From: Mesostigma viride
Taxonomy: Eukaryota; Streptophyta; Mesostigmatophyceae; Mesostigmatales; Mesostigmataceae
Length of the DNA: 64,000 nucleotides
Direction of reading: 5' to 3'
Assembly: GCA_009746045.1 (NCBI GenBank)
Contig: RPFO01001805.1
Location: forward strand, 1 to 64,000
A program made the position numbers and the translations under genes. Under the pieces are notes generated by a model. It searched no databases. It saw only the letters and a program-made list of their open reading frames with translations, and was not told where the DNA came from. Positions 9,451 through 19,820 of the stretch are shown piece after piece. Within the stretch, counting starts at the first letter, position 1; each line of letters begins with the position of its first letter.

Positions 9451-12400
9451 TCACTCGTACCTGAGCGGCTCGTAGATACCTCCGTGGCCTTTGTACAGAT
9501 AAATGCGTTTGAACCCTATATTGTTCGTGGGGTACAATCTCGCCCAAAGCCTCGTCACGAGGTGTGGTTCATTACCTCCCACCCGGGTCAAGATTACGAT
9601 CTCTCTTCCCTCCTCGAAGGCCGCGAGGGTGATAATTTCGTCGGTGATCTTCCCGTTCTTGATGTCTTCGATAACACTCTTCATCCCTTGTTCGGTTTTT
9701 AATCTCGGGAGGAACCCGTCGTTCGATTGGATCGAGTTATAGCTCTGTGCATCCCCCTGCAACCTCCCCATAAGCTTTTTGTCTTCCTCGCTCAATCTCT
9801 TATCGTGTTTCGAGTGGTTATCGGTCAGGTGGAGAGTGTCCAGCGGGTCTGTCATGGCGACGGCGAGGGTAACGGCGGTGAAGAAACTCCCCGTCGGACT
9901 CGCGCGAACATGGGTGATCTTGTCGTTGAGATACGGCACTCGTCCCAACCGGAACGGGGCGTCCGAGTACGGGTCCAAGGGAGGGGTATACATGCCGGTA
10001 TTCGGAGGGTCGTGCTTTTCGATCCGGATGTTTAAGTTGTTTATCAAGACGCCTTTGGGATCTAATAGCGGGTGGTCCCCATAATCCGCCCTTGTACGAC
10101 GAGAATCGCGAGGAAGAAGAGCCTCGTAATGCTTTTTGCCATTGTGGTATATCAACAACGGCCGTAAAGCGCGAACTACCCCCACTTGCGACTCGTAAAT
10201 CTGGAACCTAAACTGGTCGTGTTTGAGAGACGTGTCGAACACCCTGCTGATGACGTAGATGTCCGTACGGAGAATGTCCGCAAGCAAGGCGATAATATCG
10301 CTGTTCGCGAAATTGTTCCCTGACAACCTCTTCTTCGTATCGTTGAGAGCGCTATCCGTGTACTCGATGTACGGATGTCTTTCGTGCCTTTCGGCGTGCC
10401 GTATCAGACTATCGAGTCTTGACCGCGCCTCCTCTCGTAATTTCGTGGCCAATTTGAGGAGCGTCTGGTACGTCACTTCCGGATTTCTCTCTCGCCAAGC
10501 CTTGCAGAGATTCACGGCGTGATATAAACAGTTGCCATCGGCCGGCGTTGATCGAAGGTACGCGACCTCGTGGACTCCGAACAACTTGTGACTGAATTTG
10601 AAAGGGACGTCGATTTTGTTCATGATCTTAAACTGGTACGTGGGGTGGTTGTCCGGATATCGGTGTGGGTTTATATTGATCACGTCCGTCTTTAACTCGT
10701 CGTCTGTCCCACTACCTCTGGAGAGGACTGAGTTTTTCTCAGTCCTCTCCTGAGGACCGAGTTTTGAGGTTCTGTACAAAATTCGCCCCGGTCAGAATGT
10801 TTGACAAAAAAATTCTCTCAAAATTTATTCAAATACTACGTGAAAAGATGTTTCTTGGACATATTTTTGGGATTTTTTTGGATTTGGTATGAGCGGCTAA
10901 ATGTACGGTCAAAGTACAGGTGGTAAGGGTACTTTTCCACGTGAAACGCGAGTTCCGGAAATGCACGACCTAGCCATGGCGGCTCGCGCCCATGCATGCA
11001 GTTTACGTTTGCGGACGAGTTAGCTATCCAAACTCAGGAAATAGATTTTATATGTCCTATAGATGATAAATCCTAATTTTTAGCTCGCAGGGAAGCGATT
11101 TACCCGGTGTCGGCACTGTTCTTGCTGGAAAAAACTGCGATAAGGCAGGTCGACGGAATTGATGACTGCGCTTGCTTTCCGGCGCGATTTCAATGGCTGA
11201 TAGGTTTCTTTCTACATTGTAACATGTATTGTATTAGAATAAATTGAGTGGCAGTATAGATTTGATGATTTCGACCACTCTGTCACGTCATGGTCTATGT
11301 GCCGCAAAGTGCCACTTTTGCGGGCACCGCCTGGGCCAAGGTAACGCCAGCCGTGCCAGGTAAAGTCGGATTATCGTTGCCTCTTCGTTTCTTGATGTTC
11401 TTACATGAGTTTAAGCTTGCCAGGCGTTGTCAGGTTCAAGTCTTGATGCTCTTTCTTGACCGTTGCCTGCCCCTCTCTAAAACCCCCTTTTCAGATGATG
11501 TTAGCAGGCATTTGCCTTAACCCAGTGTAGTTGTGCAGGGTTTTAGGAGCTGTGCAGGTTTAAACACCTTCATAGATGTTAGTTATTCTTTTGCTACGTT
11601 CATACTGCATGATTGTGCGGCCACAGCCTGCGTCAAGGGTGCTTTCAAGCTTATACGGGTGAGTGAAAAGTCTTGGTGACAAACCACTGCCATCATGTGC
11701 CAGCAACTATGTTGGCCACATCATGGCAAGGAAAAACAGTTATAGCCATATCTATTGTTGTTAGAAACAATGGAAAGATGCTTAACCTACCCATTATATT
11801 GGTGGTTGACACTTATAACATAACCCTTTGTTGGTAGGTATCCAAGCCCATTCCCTACGTGCATGCATAGGCTCTCACTACATGATAAGGTATGATACAA
11901 CTGCAGCATGATGATGCAAGTGTGTTGTCCTGTTACGCTTGAAGGGAAATGAGGTGATTGGGATGGTTGGTGGCCACGGTGGTGTGTAGTATGACCGCAC
12001 TTACATGCTAGCAAAGTTAGCAAAAGCCCCATTCCTCTCCTGAGGACTGAGAGTTTTTTAATTGTTTCAGGCAGTGGCAGCGGCCAAATTGAGCCCAGTT
12101 TTTTGCCACGTTTCAAGAACTATATTGTTTACATGCCTATATTTTTCTAACGTGCACCATGATTTGATTAAATTTTCCCCACGCGCTCTTATCCCGAAAA
12201 ATGCAAATTCGCCGAGGGTGTCATATGTCCGAGTAATTTCCAGGTGTTTGGGTCAAGTTTTCACTAACGCAGCATTTTTTCCAGCAAATTGACATCAAAT
12301 ACACCCTCGATCCACATCAAAACATTTGGGATGGACCCCCCACCTAGTCGCTACACCCGGTTGAAAAAGGTCAACTCAGTCCTCTTTTGAGGACTGAGTT

Positions 12401-13241
12401 GGGACAGACGACGAGTTAACGAGTCGGGCACATAAAGACTAGGATACTTTGCCAGCGGGGTGGGGGCTTTCTGGGATTTAGAAGACGGCGGTTTCGCCAC
12501 CGGGGGGGTCAGGACACTCTTCCCCTTATCCGCTTGAGCGGGCTTGGCTGTTTGCGTAGGAGCCTTTTCGGGCGTCTTCGCCGGGGTCGGTGTTGCGCTC
12601 GTCTTCCTTGCAGAAGTGGACGGACCTGCGGACGGACCTGCGGAGGTTCTTTGGGTCGTATCCGAGAAAAGCTTGGACGGAGGGTTGTTATACTCGGAGA
12701 ATGGTCTGGTAATCCGATCCGCGGACCTTTTCGTGCGAGGATGGGGGTCCAGCGGCGCCCCCTCAAACAACTTGGCGGTGTCTCGCATCTTCGCCCGCTC
12801 CTCCCTCTCTTTGACCTGCCTCTTGCGTTCTTCCGCCTTTTGGAGCATCAGGAGCGCCGCCGAGGCCTCTTCCTCCGCCAACGTCCTGCGTGGCTTTCTC
12901 GCTCGTTTTTTCCGCGCGGGGGGCAAGCGAACCTCTTGTGTCGCGGCGCGGGTCACCCCGGCCCGTTTTCGCGCCCGGTCTACATCCTCCTTCGTGTAGA
13001 GACCCCATAGACGGAGCTGCCCCTTCTTAGCGCACTGTTCGTACGTTCCGAGATTTCGAGACTTCGTGGTCCCGCAGTGCGCGTTTTCAGTCGTCGCGAC
13101 CGTTTTCACGGGCCCAGTGGGGTCGAAGGTCTCGGATTTGTATCGTCCATACAACCGCAGTTGCCTTCCTTTGATGCACGTCTTCTCATCCGCGCCGTTT
13201 CTCGTGTTCCGAAATCCGCATCCAAGAGATTGCCGGAACAT
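9451..13241 (-). pseudogene. OTU-family cysteine protease gene split by a 1.7-kb TTAA element
   Basis: Coding parts are 12416-13241 (N-terminus) and 9451-10691 (C-terminus). Removing 1724 bases (element plus one TTAA) joins them in frame to 688 codons. The N-terminal part has two copies of a KG(R/Q)xLRL(Y/W)G motif, a Lys/Arg coiled region and a long Ala/Pro/Ser linker. The C-terminal part starts with an OTU domain: the D-G-N-C catalytic motif (Cys330 of the joined protein) and the C-terminal His in KKHYEAL (His463). A second OTU-like half follows, with SPTGSFF in place of the Cys motif and GHGGIYEPL in place of the His motif, so it looks catalytically dead. OTU enzymes remove ubiquitin; as the locus stands the protein is interrupted. 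Confidence 0.75.
10696..12415. mobile_element. Non-autonomous TTAA-flanked DNA transposon (1720 bp)
   Basis: Bounded by TTAA at 10692-10695 and 12416-12419. Perfect 16-bp terminal inverted repeats CTCGTCGTCTGTCCCA start right next to each TTAA. Just inside each end lies a hairpin: left GGAGAGGACTGAG/T5/CTCAGTCCTCTCC, right CTCAGTCCTC/TTTT/GAGGACTGAG. The interior is AT-richer than the flanks and holds no coding sequence I trust. TTAA duplication plus inverted repeats is the signature of the piggyBac superfamily; the ends differ from those of the autonomous piggyBac at 21796, so another transposase must have moved it. It sits in the OTU gene. Confidence 0.85.
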
Positions 13242-13527
13242 GAGCTATGTATATGGTACTATTAGCACACAAAAGAGTTGCTTCTTCACCCGACCGCGCG
13301 CGAAAGGGTTTTTTATAATGCATTACAATACCCCTGATGAAAATCAAGAAACTCGTACGATCCGCGATATCCCGGATCCGCGGCAATGTCTTGCGCAAGT
13401 ATCAGCGCGCAAGAGAGATCTACAACTTGCGAAACGTGGACGAGTGGTGACGTGGCCCCCGGGAATTTCCATCATCCGGGTGAAAGCCCGCGATAAAAAA
13501 AAAACGTATATACAATACATATGGCAA

Positions 13528-14475
13528 ATGACAAAGACGTGCGGTTTCAAACTCAAATGTGGAAGCAACTGTCGCATCAAGGTCAAGGACCCTAAGCGGA
13601 AGCGGTGTCGGTTTCACACCAAGGGCGGTCCTAAACAACACCGAGCAAAGGGACCATGGGTTTCAAAATTCATATCCAGATCAGAACCGAAAATAGAAAA
13701 TTTTACAAATATCGCAGATCTTCCCGGTGAAGCGATCCAGACGATTGGCCAACGAGCAGATCCTAAAGACATGGCTGCCCTCGCGAGCACAAATAAAGCA
13801 ACCAGGAATGCGGTTTTGTCGCAATTGCCAGGCGGTATCAGGGGAGACAACAATGGGGGGATATACTCTGACTGGGTAGTGCAATCTGACCCACGCAGTG
13901 AAAATCTGGAAACGTTTGCGAGAGAGTCCAACCTCAAAAGGCCCCGAGAGCCGGATACAGGTGAATCAGTACACGAAGACCCGGTGCGAACTTTAGCACG
14001 AGGCGCGTGGGATAATAGAGACGACCCTGAATTTAAAAACACTTGGAAAAAGGCTAGATATGACCAGTTCATCCGACCACAGCACCCGGCTAAATTTGAC
14101 CTCCCAATGTACTCGGCACTCTCGAAACCCGGAACGAGCTTTTACACAGATGCTTACAACAAGAAAGGAATTCAAGTCGAGGAAGGAGACGAGGCGACAT
14201 CGAAGCAATTTTACGACGTCGCACTACCCTGGGCTGGCGACGATAACGTTCGCCCGGCGTATAATAACGATCACTTAAGAAATTTAGAAGCACTTCGAAC
14301 CCCATGGCCTGTAAATGGTAAATCCCGGTATAGTAACTACGAAGCAGAAAAGCTGATAACAGATAATCAGGGGTTCCAAACATCCCAGTACAAACCGCGA
14401 AAGTTTGGACCAAGAAACAAACCAAAGTTTACTGGCACGAATGTTTGGATGTATAACGGCCCGCAGACATACTGA
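13528..14475 (+). CDS. Zinc-module protein with F-box-like motif, 315 aa
   Basis: The frame is open upstream to 13066 over the divergent gene, but the Met at 13528 starts the recognisable domain and follows a TATATACAATACAT leader. Residues 1-40 are a compact Cys/His module, C5-x(8)-C14 then C27-x2-H, in a Lys/Arg-rich context (MTKTCGFKLK ... RCRFHTKGGP), resembling DUF5763-type zinc modules of giant viruses. Residues ~60-95 contain an F-box-like stretch (ADLPGEAIQTIGQRADPKDM). The rest is polar, with no known motif. Tandem paralogue of 14557-15042, which has the same module. F-box assignment is weaker than the zinc module. Confidence 0.6.
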   Translation: MTKTCGFKLKCGSNCRIKVKDPKRKRCRFHTKGGPKQHRAKGPWVSKFISRSEPKIENFTNIADLPGEAIQTIGQRADPKDMAALASTNKATRNAVLSQLPGGIRGDNNGGIYSDWVVQSDPRSENLETFARESNLKRPREPDTGESVHEDPVRTLARGAWDNRDDPEFKNTWKKARYDQFIRPQHPAKFDLPMYSALSKPGTSFYTDAYNKKGIQVEEGDEATSKQFYDVALPWAGDDNVRPAYNNDHLRNLEALRTPWPVNGKSRYSNYEAEKLITDNQGFQTSQYKPRKFGPRNKPKFTGTNVWMYNGPQTY

Positions 14476-14556
14476 TACTGAAAATGAAGTTCGCCTCACT
14501 AATTAGTAGTTATACGATGCCATTACATTACGCAAAATCATCTTTGTTCATTAAAA

Positions 14557-15042
14557 ATGACGAAGACTTGCGGCTTCAAGCTGAAAACCGGCGGCAACTG
14601 TCGCATGAAAGTGAAAGATCCCCGGAGGAAGCGGTGCAGATTCCACACCAAGGGCGGCCCTAAAAAACACCGAGTAAGAGGCACGACGCCTGTCTCAACA
14701 GGGCGCCCGACGCCTGTTTCAAAAGAGACGAAGCGCAAGCGCCCCCCGTCACCTGCCCCGACGCAGTTTTCAGACTTAAGGGACCCGTTGGTGGCCGCAC
14801 GAGCCAATTACGAAAATAACTCGTACGACACGGGAAGGCACATGGAACTGACCACACAGGAATTGCGCAAGGCAGTGAGACAACAGGAAGCGGACGAGAT
14901 GTCGGAAGGCATCTCGCCCTCGCAGCTTACTGAAGGTACTCAATGGTATACAGCCAAACCGACCTTCTCGTCTACTGACAAGGAACGAGAAGAGGACGCC
15001 CAGTCCAAGGTACATTATGACAAACCCAGGACAAGACACTAG
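14557..15042 (+). CDS. Small zinc-module protein, 161 aa
   Basis: ATG 14557 follows an AT-rich stretch. The first 40 residues are nearly the same as in the gene just upstream (MTKTCGFKL, then GGNCRMKVKDP and RCRFHTKGGPK), so the pair arose by tandem duplication of at least the module; the C-terminal parts differ completely. The remaining ~120 residues are polar, Gln/Glu/Lys-rich and probably disordered. Likely a nucleic-acid- or protein-binding accessory factor by its basic zinc module; this is inference. Confidence 0.65.
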   Translation: MTKTCGFKLKTGGNCRMKVKDPRRKRCRFHTKGGPKKHRVRGTTPVSTGRPTPVSKETKRKRPPSPAPTQFSDLRDPLVAARANYENNSYDTGRHMELTTQELRKAVRQQEADEMSEGISPSQLTEGTQWYTAKPTFSSTDKEREEDAQSKVHYDKPRTRH

Positions 15043-15091
15043 AAACGGGCTTTCGATCTACGAATCCATCGTCACTGTCGTCCTTTCCGTC

Positions 15092-16330
15092 TCACGGCAG
15101 CCCGTTCTCCTGTGCGACGGAGGCTTCCATGCTTTCTGCCCCGCCCTCCTCAGGCGGAGGGGGTACAATGGTTTCGCGTTCCATGGCCATGTGCCTGTAC
15201 AACGCGGCGGTCGCCAGAAGTTCCAACGGGTTGTCTGAAGTGGTCGGGAACGACGTCAAGGTCGTCGCGGTCCACGCGGCGGTGTCGCCCCCTTCGACCA
15301 TCTGAGCGACCATGAAATCGGAAAGACCGTTCGGGATCAAACGGGCGTGGTGCGAGCGGCTCGGCGTCGGAGCCGGCATCACGGTGTACTGGTGAATGGC
15401 GGGGCTCGGGGGAGGAATGCCGCCGAACCCTTTCACGTGGTGCGTGTTCAAGAGGCACCGGATGTAGGTGAGAACTCCGCGCTTGTGCATGATGTCTCGA
15501 AGAGGTACGTACGGGTCCTTTCCCTCGTCCGTGTGCGTCTTGTCGATGGCCATCTGGACCATCCCCCTATAATGCACGAGTCCCGAGTGAGCCGCGTGGG
15601 GGTCGATCGAAACCAGTTGGCGGAAGTACACGTGCCACTGGGGAAAGTAGTCGGCGTCGAGCAGGATGAGCGCTTCTCTCGACTCAGCGCCCCCCTCCGC
15701 GACCTGAATCATCATCTCCACCATCTCCGCACACATCCTCTCCAAACCAGCCACGAGTGATTCCCTCTCCCTCTTCGCTCGAATGATCTCCGGGTGGCGA
15801 AAGAGGTGGAGAGTAGATCGTCGCTGGTACCCTAAACGTCGGACCTGGGCGTCGAGGCGCAGGAGCTCGACCTCGTTGAAGGCGTGGCGGGTGAACGGGT
15901 CGACGAAGGTCCCGGAATCCAGGATAAACTCCGCCAGCCTCACGGCGTGGAACCCGATGACGGTCCTGTCCGGCAAAACGAGCTTGAACACGTGGGATTT
16001 GTGTGGGAGGCGTTCGAGCATGACCATATCGTCCCGGTTCTGCGGGATGAGGGCGACGTACTTCTTGATCGTCCGAATCGCCTTTCGCTTGGCCAAGAAC
16101 GTCCTCCTGGCCCACCGCTGGATCTTGCGAGCCGCCAACACGGCGACGAGACTCGCGGAGGCTTCCTTCTCCGTGACTGTCTTCGGAGGGGCGAACCCCA
16201 TCCGCTTGCAAAGTGTGCGCATATCGTTCACCGTGAGAGGGGCGAACGGGCGCCTCCCAAGCTTCTTTACAGAAGCACCGTTTAAAGAAAGCCAGCGACA
16301 TATTCTCAGTCCTCTGGTCGTTCCCTTCAT
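15092..16330 (-). CDS. Unknown 412-aa protein with IQ-like motif
   Basis: Intact frame from ATG 16330. Residues ~65-90 contain an IQ-like calmodulin-binding motif in a basic helix (AARKIQRWARRTFLAKRKA). A segment at residues ~105-160 (HVFKLVLPDRTVIGFHAVRL, then SGTFVDPFTRHAFNEVEL) looks like a conserved globular core; the phrase DPFTR..FNEVEL recurs, to my memory, in uncharacterised giant-virus proteins, but I cannot name the family. The C-terminus is Pro/Glu-rich. Divergent from 16455. No TATA-like leader close to the ATG, unlike most neighbours. Confidence 0.6.
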   Translation of the reverse strand: MKGTTRGLRICRWLSLNGASVKKLGRRPFAPLTVNDMRTLCKRMGFAPPKTVTEKEASASLVAVLAARKIQRWARRTFLAKRKAIRTIKKYVALIPQNRDDMVMLERLPHKSHVFKLVLPDRTVIGFHAVRLAEFILDSGTFVDPFTRHAFNEVELLRLDAQVRRLGYQRRSTLHLFRHPEIIRAKRERESLVAGLERMCAEMVEMMIQVAEGGAESREALILLDADYFPQWHVYFRQLVSIDPHAAHSGLVHYRGMVQMAIDKTHTDEGKDPYVPLRDIMHKRGVLTYIRCLLNTHHVKGFGGIPPPSPAIHQYTVMPAPTPSRSHHARLIPNGLSDFMVAQMVEGGDTAAWTATTLTSFPTTSDNPLELLATAALYRHMAMERETIVPPPPEEGGAESMEASVAQENGLP

Positions 16331-16454
16331 GACGGCGAACGTTTTCGCCTTCTCACAATAAGCGTGTCAAAAACTTCACGGGCGGCCTTTTATGGATTCT
16401 GGGACACCGAAACGGCGCGCAATTTTTCTGCCGTACTTATAAAGCAGCGCATGA

Positions 16455-18256
16455 ATGAAGTCCACGTGCAAGGGAACGACGGCGCGCGGCGCCCGTTGTA
16501 CGTACACGGCCGTCACGAAAGGGTACTGCAAGATCCACTCCAAACGCGACGTACACAGAGCCCGCGCTCGTCCACGTCACAGGCCGCGTCAGGGTGAGGC
16601 AAGTACACTGCCAGGCGCGACCAGGGAAAAGATTGCGGAGATCAAGGAGGCCGTGGCGGAACTCGTCCGCATGTACAAGGCGGCGGAGCCCAGCGTGGCC
16701 GACCGGCCGGACGCGGAACTCGGAGACGAGGCGATCCAATGGGCAGAACAGTACTCTCCTCCCGGGTCCCTCGAGCTCCTCGAGAAGATCAACCGACTTC
16801 ACGAAGAGGCGTCCAAATCAATCCTCGAAGACAGCGGCATGCTCGACGCGTCCGACCCGGAATCGGAGATCGGCGACGCGCACGGCCCGGAACTCGCGGA
16901 TGCCGCCACTCGTGGCCCGGAAATTGCGAATTTCGCCCGCAAGATACGGACGCGGCCCTCGAAGACGCGCTCGACAAGCAGGCGGACAGCCTGATGAACT
17001 GCACGGGGTTGTCGAACAGTCTTCAGCGAAAGGACGCGGAAAAGCTCGCGGTGTTTTTGAACGTGGGGCACACGGAAGAGTCCGTCAAGACACTCTCGAA
17101 GCAGCAACTGTGCGCGATCATCTCGAAGGAACTGATCGACACGTTCGCGTTCTCCCTTTGCGCGAAAAACGTGTTCGACAACTCCACCAAGGAACAACTC
17201 GTGGAATACCTGAACGCAAGGTACGGAGGGGACCGCCAAAAGTTGGAGGAGCTGACGCACGAGGAGCTTTGCATGGTCGTGGGCGCCACGCGCGATCCCG
17301 TTTCGTGGACTAGGTCGGCGTTCGAATGGCTGAAGAAACTCCCGTGGAAGCACCTCGGCGTTTACCTGGCCGGCAGGATGCTCGCGGGGGTGCTAGTGGC
17401 GACGTACACGGGAGAGGAAGCCGAGTTGTACAAGTTCCTGAACACACTCAAGTCCAAGGGAGTCCCCGAATGGGTCGTCAACAAATTCCGGCATTTCGTC
17501 GACAACCTGAAATGGTTCGGCATCATGTTCGTGAACGCGTTCGAATTCGTCAAGCTAGCCTCGGTGTGGTTCAAAGACGTCACGCCCCCTTTCGTTACGA
17601 GGTGGGTGGAAAAGGCCGCGAAGTGGGGGGCGAACAATCCCGTAACTTCAACGGTCGCGAACTTGCTAGGGTTGGTTGGTTTCTCGTACGCCCAACGAGG
17701 CGCTCAGAACGCGGCCATCGCAGGGGGGAAGGCCGCCGTGAACAAGTCTCGCCAGGCGTTCCAAGCTGGCAAGGACTACTACAACTCCAACAAAACGGCC
17801 GCCGTCAACCGCGCGTACGAACTTGGCGAGTCGGCGAAAGCGGCTGGAATGGAAGCCGCGTCGAAGGCTAAAAACGCCGCGGTCACTCGAGGGAAGCAAT
17901 TGGCAACGACAGCACAGCGCGTTGCCGTAGAAAAGGGCACGGCCGCCGCCAATGCCGCGAAAAGAGCTGGGCGCGCGGCGGCCAAAAAGGCAGCCGGTGC
18001 GGCAGCGGAGGCCGCGAGATCCGCCAAAGAGTCCGCCATCGCCCAGGGTCAGAACTTCATGCTGACTGCACAGGACACCGTGTCGAACATCAAGACCGCC
18101 GCCCCCGGGTACGTCCCGTCCGCCGTGAACTCTGCATATCAAGTGTTCGCGTCTCATCCTTTGATCCCGGATCCGCGTACCGTCGTCCCGGACGACGTGA
18201 ATGCTTTCCAACGCCGTTTAGAAGCGGTGCAGCGGAAACGAAATAAGAGTTCGTGA
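16455..18256 (+). CDS. Zinc-module / Ala-rich membrane-associated protein, frameshifted near 16940
   Basis: ATG 16455 follows TTATAAAG. The first ~160 codons encode an N-terminal Cys/His module (C5-x(8)-C14 ... C24-x2-H27: STCKGTTARGARC, KGYCKIH) and a Glu-rich helix. After ~16940 this frame turns to Arg/Thr junk, while another frame carries on to 18256: a domain shared with the next gene (SLMNCTGLSN through TRDPVSW), then hydrophobic helices and a ~180-residue Ala/Lys-rich helical repeat tail (AAKKAAGAAAEAARSAKE). Joined, ~600 residues. The N-terminal half of the second part is ~40-45% like 18295-19248 by eye. Function unknown; the Ala-rich tail resembles DNA-compacting or amphipathic lipid-binding helices. 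Confidence 0.6.
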
Positions 18257-18294
18257 GCGGGCGGTTATTTCTCCGGTAATGATACGACTTGGCG

Positions 18295-19248
18295 ATGAAC
18301 AAACGCAGACATCGCGCCAGGGCTGAAACAGCGCCGGATGAAAAAGCGCCGGTTCAAGCGCTCTTTGACCCTGAAAGTCTCATGGACTGCGCGGGGCTTT
18401 CGAACCATCTCACTCGCCGCGAGGCGGAATCTCTCGCGCTCGCGGCGAATCCGCAGCACACGAAAGAAACCATCGCTCAGTTGACGAACGAGCAGATGTG
18501 CGGCCTTCTTACGTTCGAAATCATCGACAAAGTCGCCTTCGCCGCTTGCGCCAAGTCTATCCACAGTTCGACAGACAGGGCGAGTCTGGTTTCCTACCTG
18601 CACGCGATTACGAATATCAGTGTCCAGAAGCTCGAGAGCCTTACAAAAAAAGAGTTGTGCTCTTTGGTGACACTGACACGCGATCCGAAAAAGTGGAGAT
18701 CAAAGGCCTTAAAAGCGTTCAAGAAGATCCCCTGGGGAACGGTGGCTTCAAGCGTCACTGTGGTCGGAACACTATTGGCTTCCTTCTTCGTAGCCACCGA
18801 GACCGGAGTCATGGCCCCAGTGAACAAATTATTATTACGAAACAAGTTGAAAGGCTACTTTGGAGAGAAGTTTGTGGATGCGTTTTTAGACTTCATTCGT
18901 GAGTATGGCTCATGGTTAGCATTGCCGTTTATGCCTTCAGGACACGGAACCAAACTTCTTGCGAACGAATGGGCCGACAAACAACCTTGGTACTGGAAGT
19001 ATCCCACAAAAACCGCGATCTGGGCATCTAACTTTAACCCTTTCGCTGTTTACGGTGCGACAAGCAAACTGAGCTGGCTCTTGCCTACCGGCACCGCACT
19101 CGCCGGCGCCGTAGTGGGAGCGGGCGCGGGGGCTCACGTCGCGGGCCGGAAATACGTCGATGAGAAAAAACTCAATATTCTCTTGGAAGCAGAGAGGAAC
19201 GAGAAATTAATGAACACCGTGTTCATGGACAATTTTCTGACCAATTGA
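18295..19248 (+). CDS. Paralogue of the preceding protein, 317 aa, membrane-associated
   Basis: ATG 18295 (MNKRRHRARAE); an in-frame TTG lies six bases earlier. Residues ~20-150 align with the second part of the previous gene: SLMDCAGLSNHL, HTKETI, EIIDKVAFAACAK, KLESLTKKELC, TRDPKKW, then KKIPWG. Two or three hydrophobic helices follow (SSVTVVGTLLASFFVATE; ALAGAVVGAGAGAHVAG). It lacks the N-terminal zinc module and the Ala-rich tail. Intact frame, 38 bases after the previous stop, so the two are a tandem duplication that then diverged. Probably a membrane-associated virion or assembly protein; no named family. Confidence 0.6.
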   Translation: MNKRRHRARAETAPDEKAPVQALFDPESLMDCAGLSNHLTRREAESLALAANPQHTKETIAQLTNEQMCGLLTFEIIDKVAFAACAKSIHSSTDRASLVSYLHAITNISVQKLESLTKKELCSLVTLTRDPKKWRSKALKAFKKIPWGTVASSVTVVGTLLASFFVATETGVMAPVNKLLLRNKLKGYFGEKFVDAFLDFIREYGSWLALPFMPSGHGTKLLANEWADKQPWYWKYPTKTAIWASNFNPFAVYGATSKLSWLLPTGTALAGAVVGAGAGAHVAGRKYVDEKKLNILLEAERNEKLMNTVFMDNFLTN

Positions 19249-19314
19249 TATTGCGTTTGTAAAATATACATCCACGTCGGTGCTGTTATATTGTGTTTGT
19301 TCATTATAAATAGA

Positions 19315-19458
19315 ATGACATCCCAAGACCCCGTAAAGCCTGTAACGGATTTACCCGCCCCCGCGGTGGCGGCGAAGAGCGGCAAACGGTTGAAGCGGCT
19401 CCGAATCAACGGGCACGTCTTCGACAAGTGCAAAGAGCTGAACGCTAAATTATTTTAG
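19315..19458 (+). CDS. Small basic protein, 47 aa
   Basis: Short ORF immediately behind a strong TATAAATAGA leader whose last base abuts the ATG. It encodes a Pro/Val N-terminus and a basic C-terminal half (KSGKRLKRLRINGHVFDKCK). It fills the gap between two intact genes on the same strand and ends 17 bases before the next ATG, so it is likely real despite its size. Function unknown. Confidence 0.5.
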   Translation: MTSQDPVKPVTDLPAPAVAAKSGKRLKRLRINGHVFDKCKELNAKLF

Positions 19459-19475
19459 TCACTGGAGAATATACA

Positions 19476-19820
19476 ATGGCCCACACTTGCAACGCGAAAA
19501 CGCTGAGAGGCGACAACTGCAAACGCTCTTGCGCGCCTCGTTCCAAACGGTGCGCGGTCCACAAGACGGGCGCCAAGAAGGCCAGGAGGCACCGGGTGAG
19601 AACGGAGAATGTTAATAATCCAAATACACCTCTATCTCAAGTACCGCGCATAGAAAACAGACCTAAGCCGGTGCATCCCAGAGATGAGTCAGAAGACGTT
19701 CAGGGAGATCGACCGCCGCCCCAGTTCAATGTGGACGCGCGCGCCATGGCCGGTCTCGCTGCGATGAAACGAGAAGCCCAGTTCAAGGCCGTGTACGGGG
19801 CCAACGGCCAGGACGATTAG
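19476..19820 (+). CDS. Small zinc-module protein, 114 aa
   Basis: ATG 19476 follows AATATACA. Residues 1-40 carry the same type of Cys/His module as four other genes in the window (C5 ... GDNC15 ... C19 ... RCAVH), followed by a basic patch KKARRHR and a disordered Pro/Asn tail. Its stop overlaps the stop of the convergent gene by 4 bases. Member of the small zinc-module family; role unknown. Confidence 0.6.
   Translation: MAHTCNAKTLRGDNCKRSCAPRSKRCAVHKTGAKKARRHRVRTENVNNPNTPLSQVPRIENRPKPVHPRDESEDVQGDRPPPQFNVDARAMAGLAAMKREAQFKAVYGANGQDD

Noticed and set aside
10780-12350. Protein-coding genes inside the 1.7-kb TTAA element
   Set aside because: Open stretches are short, AT-rich and lack any transposase motif; the element is read as non-autonomous.
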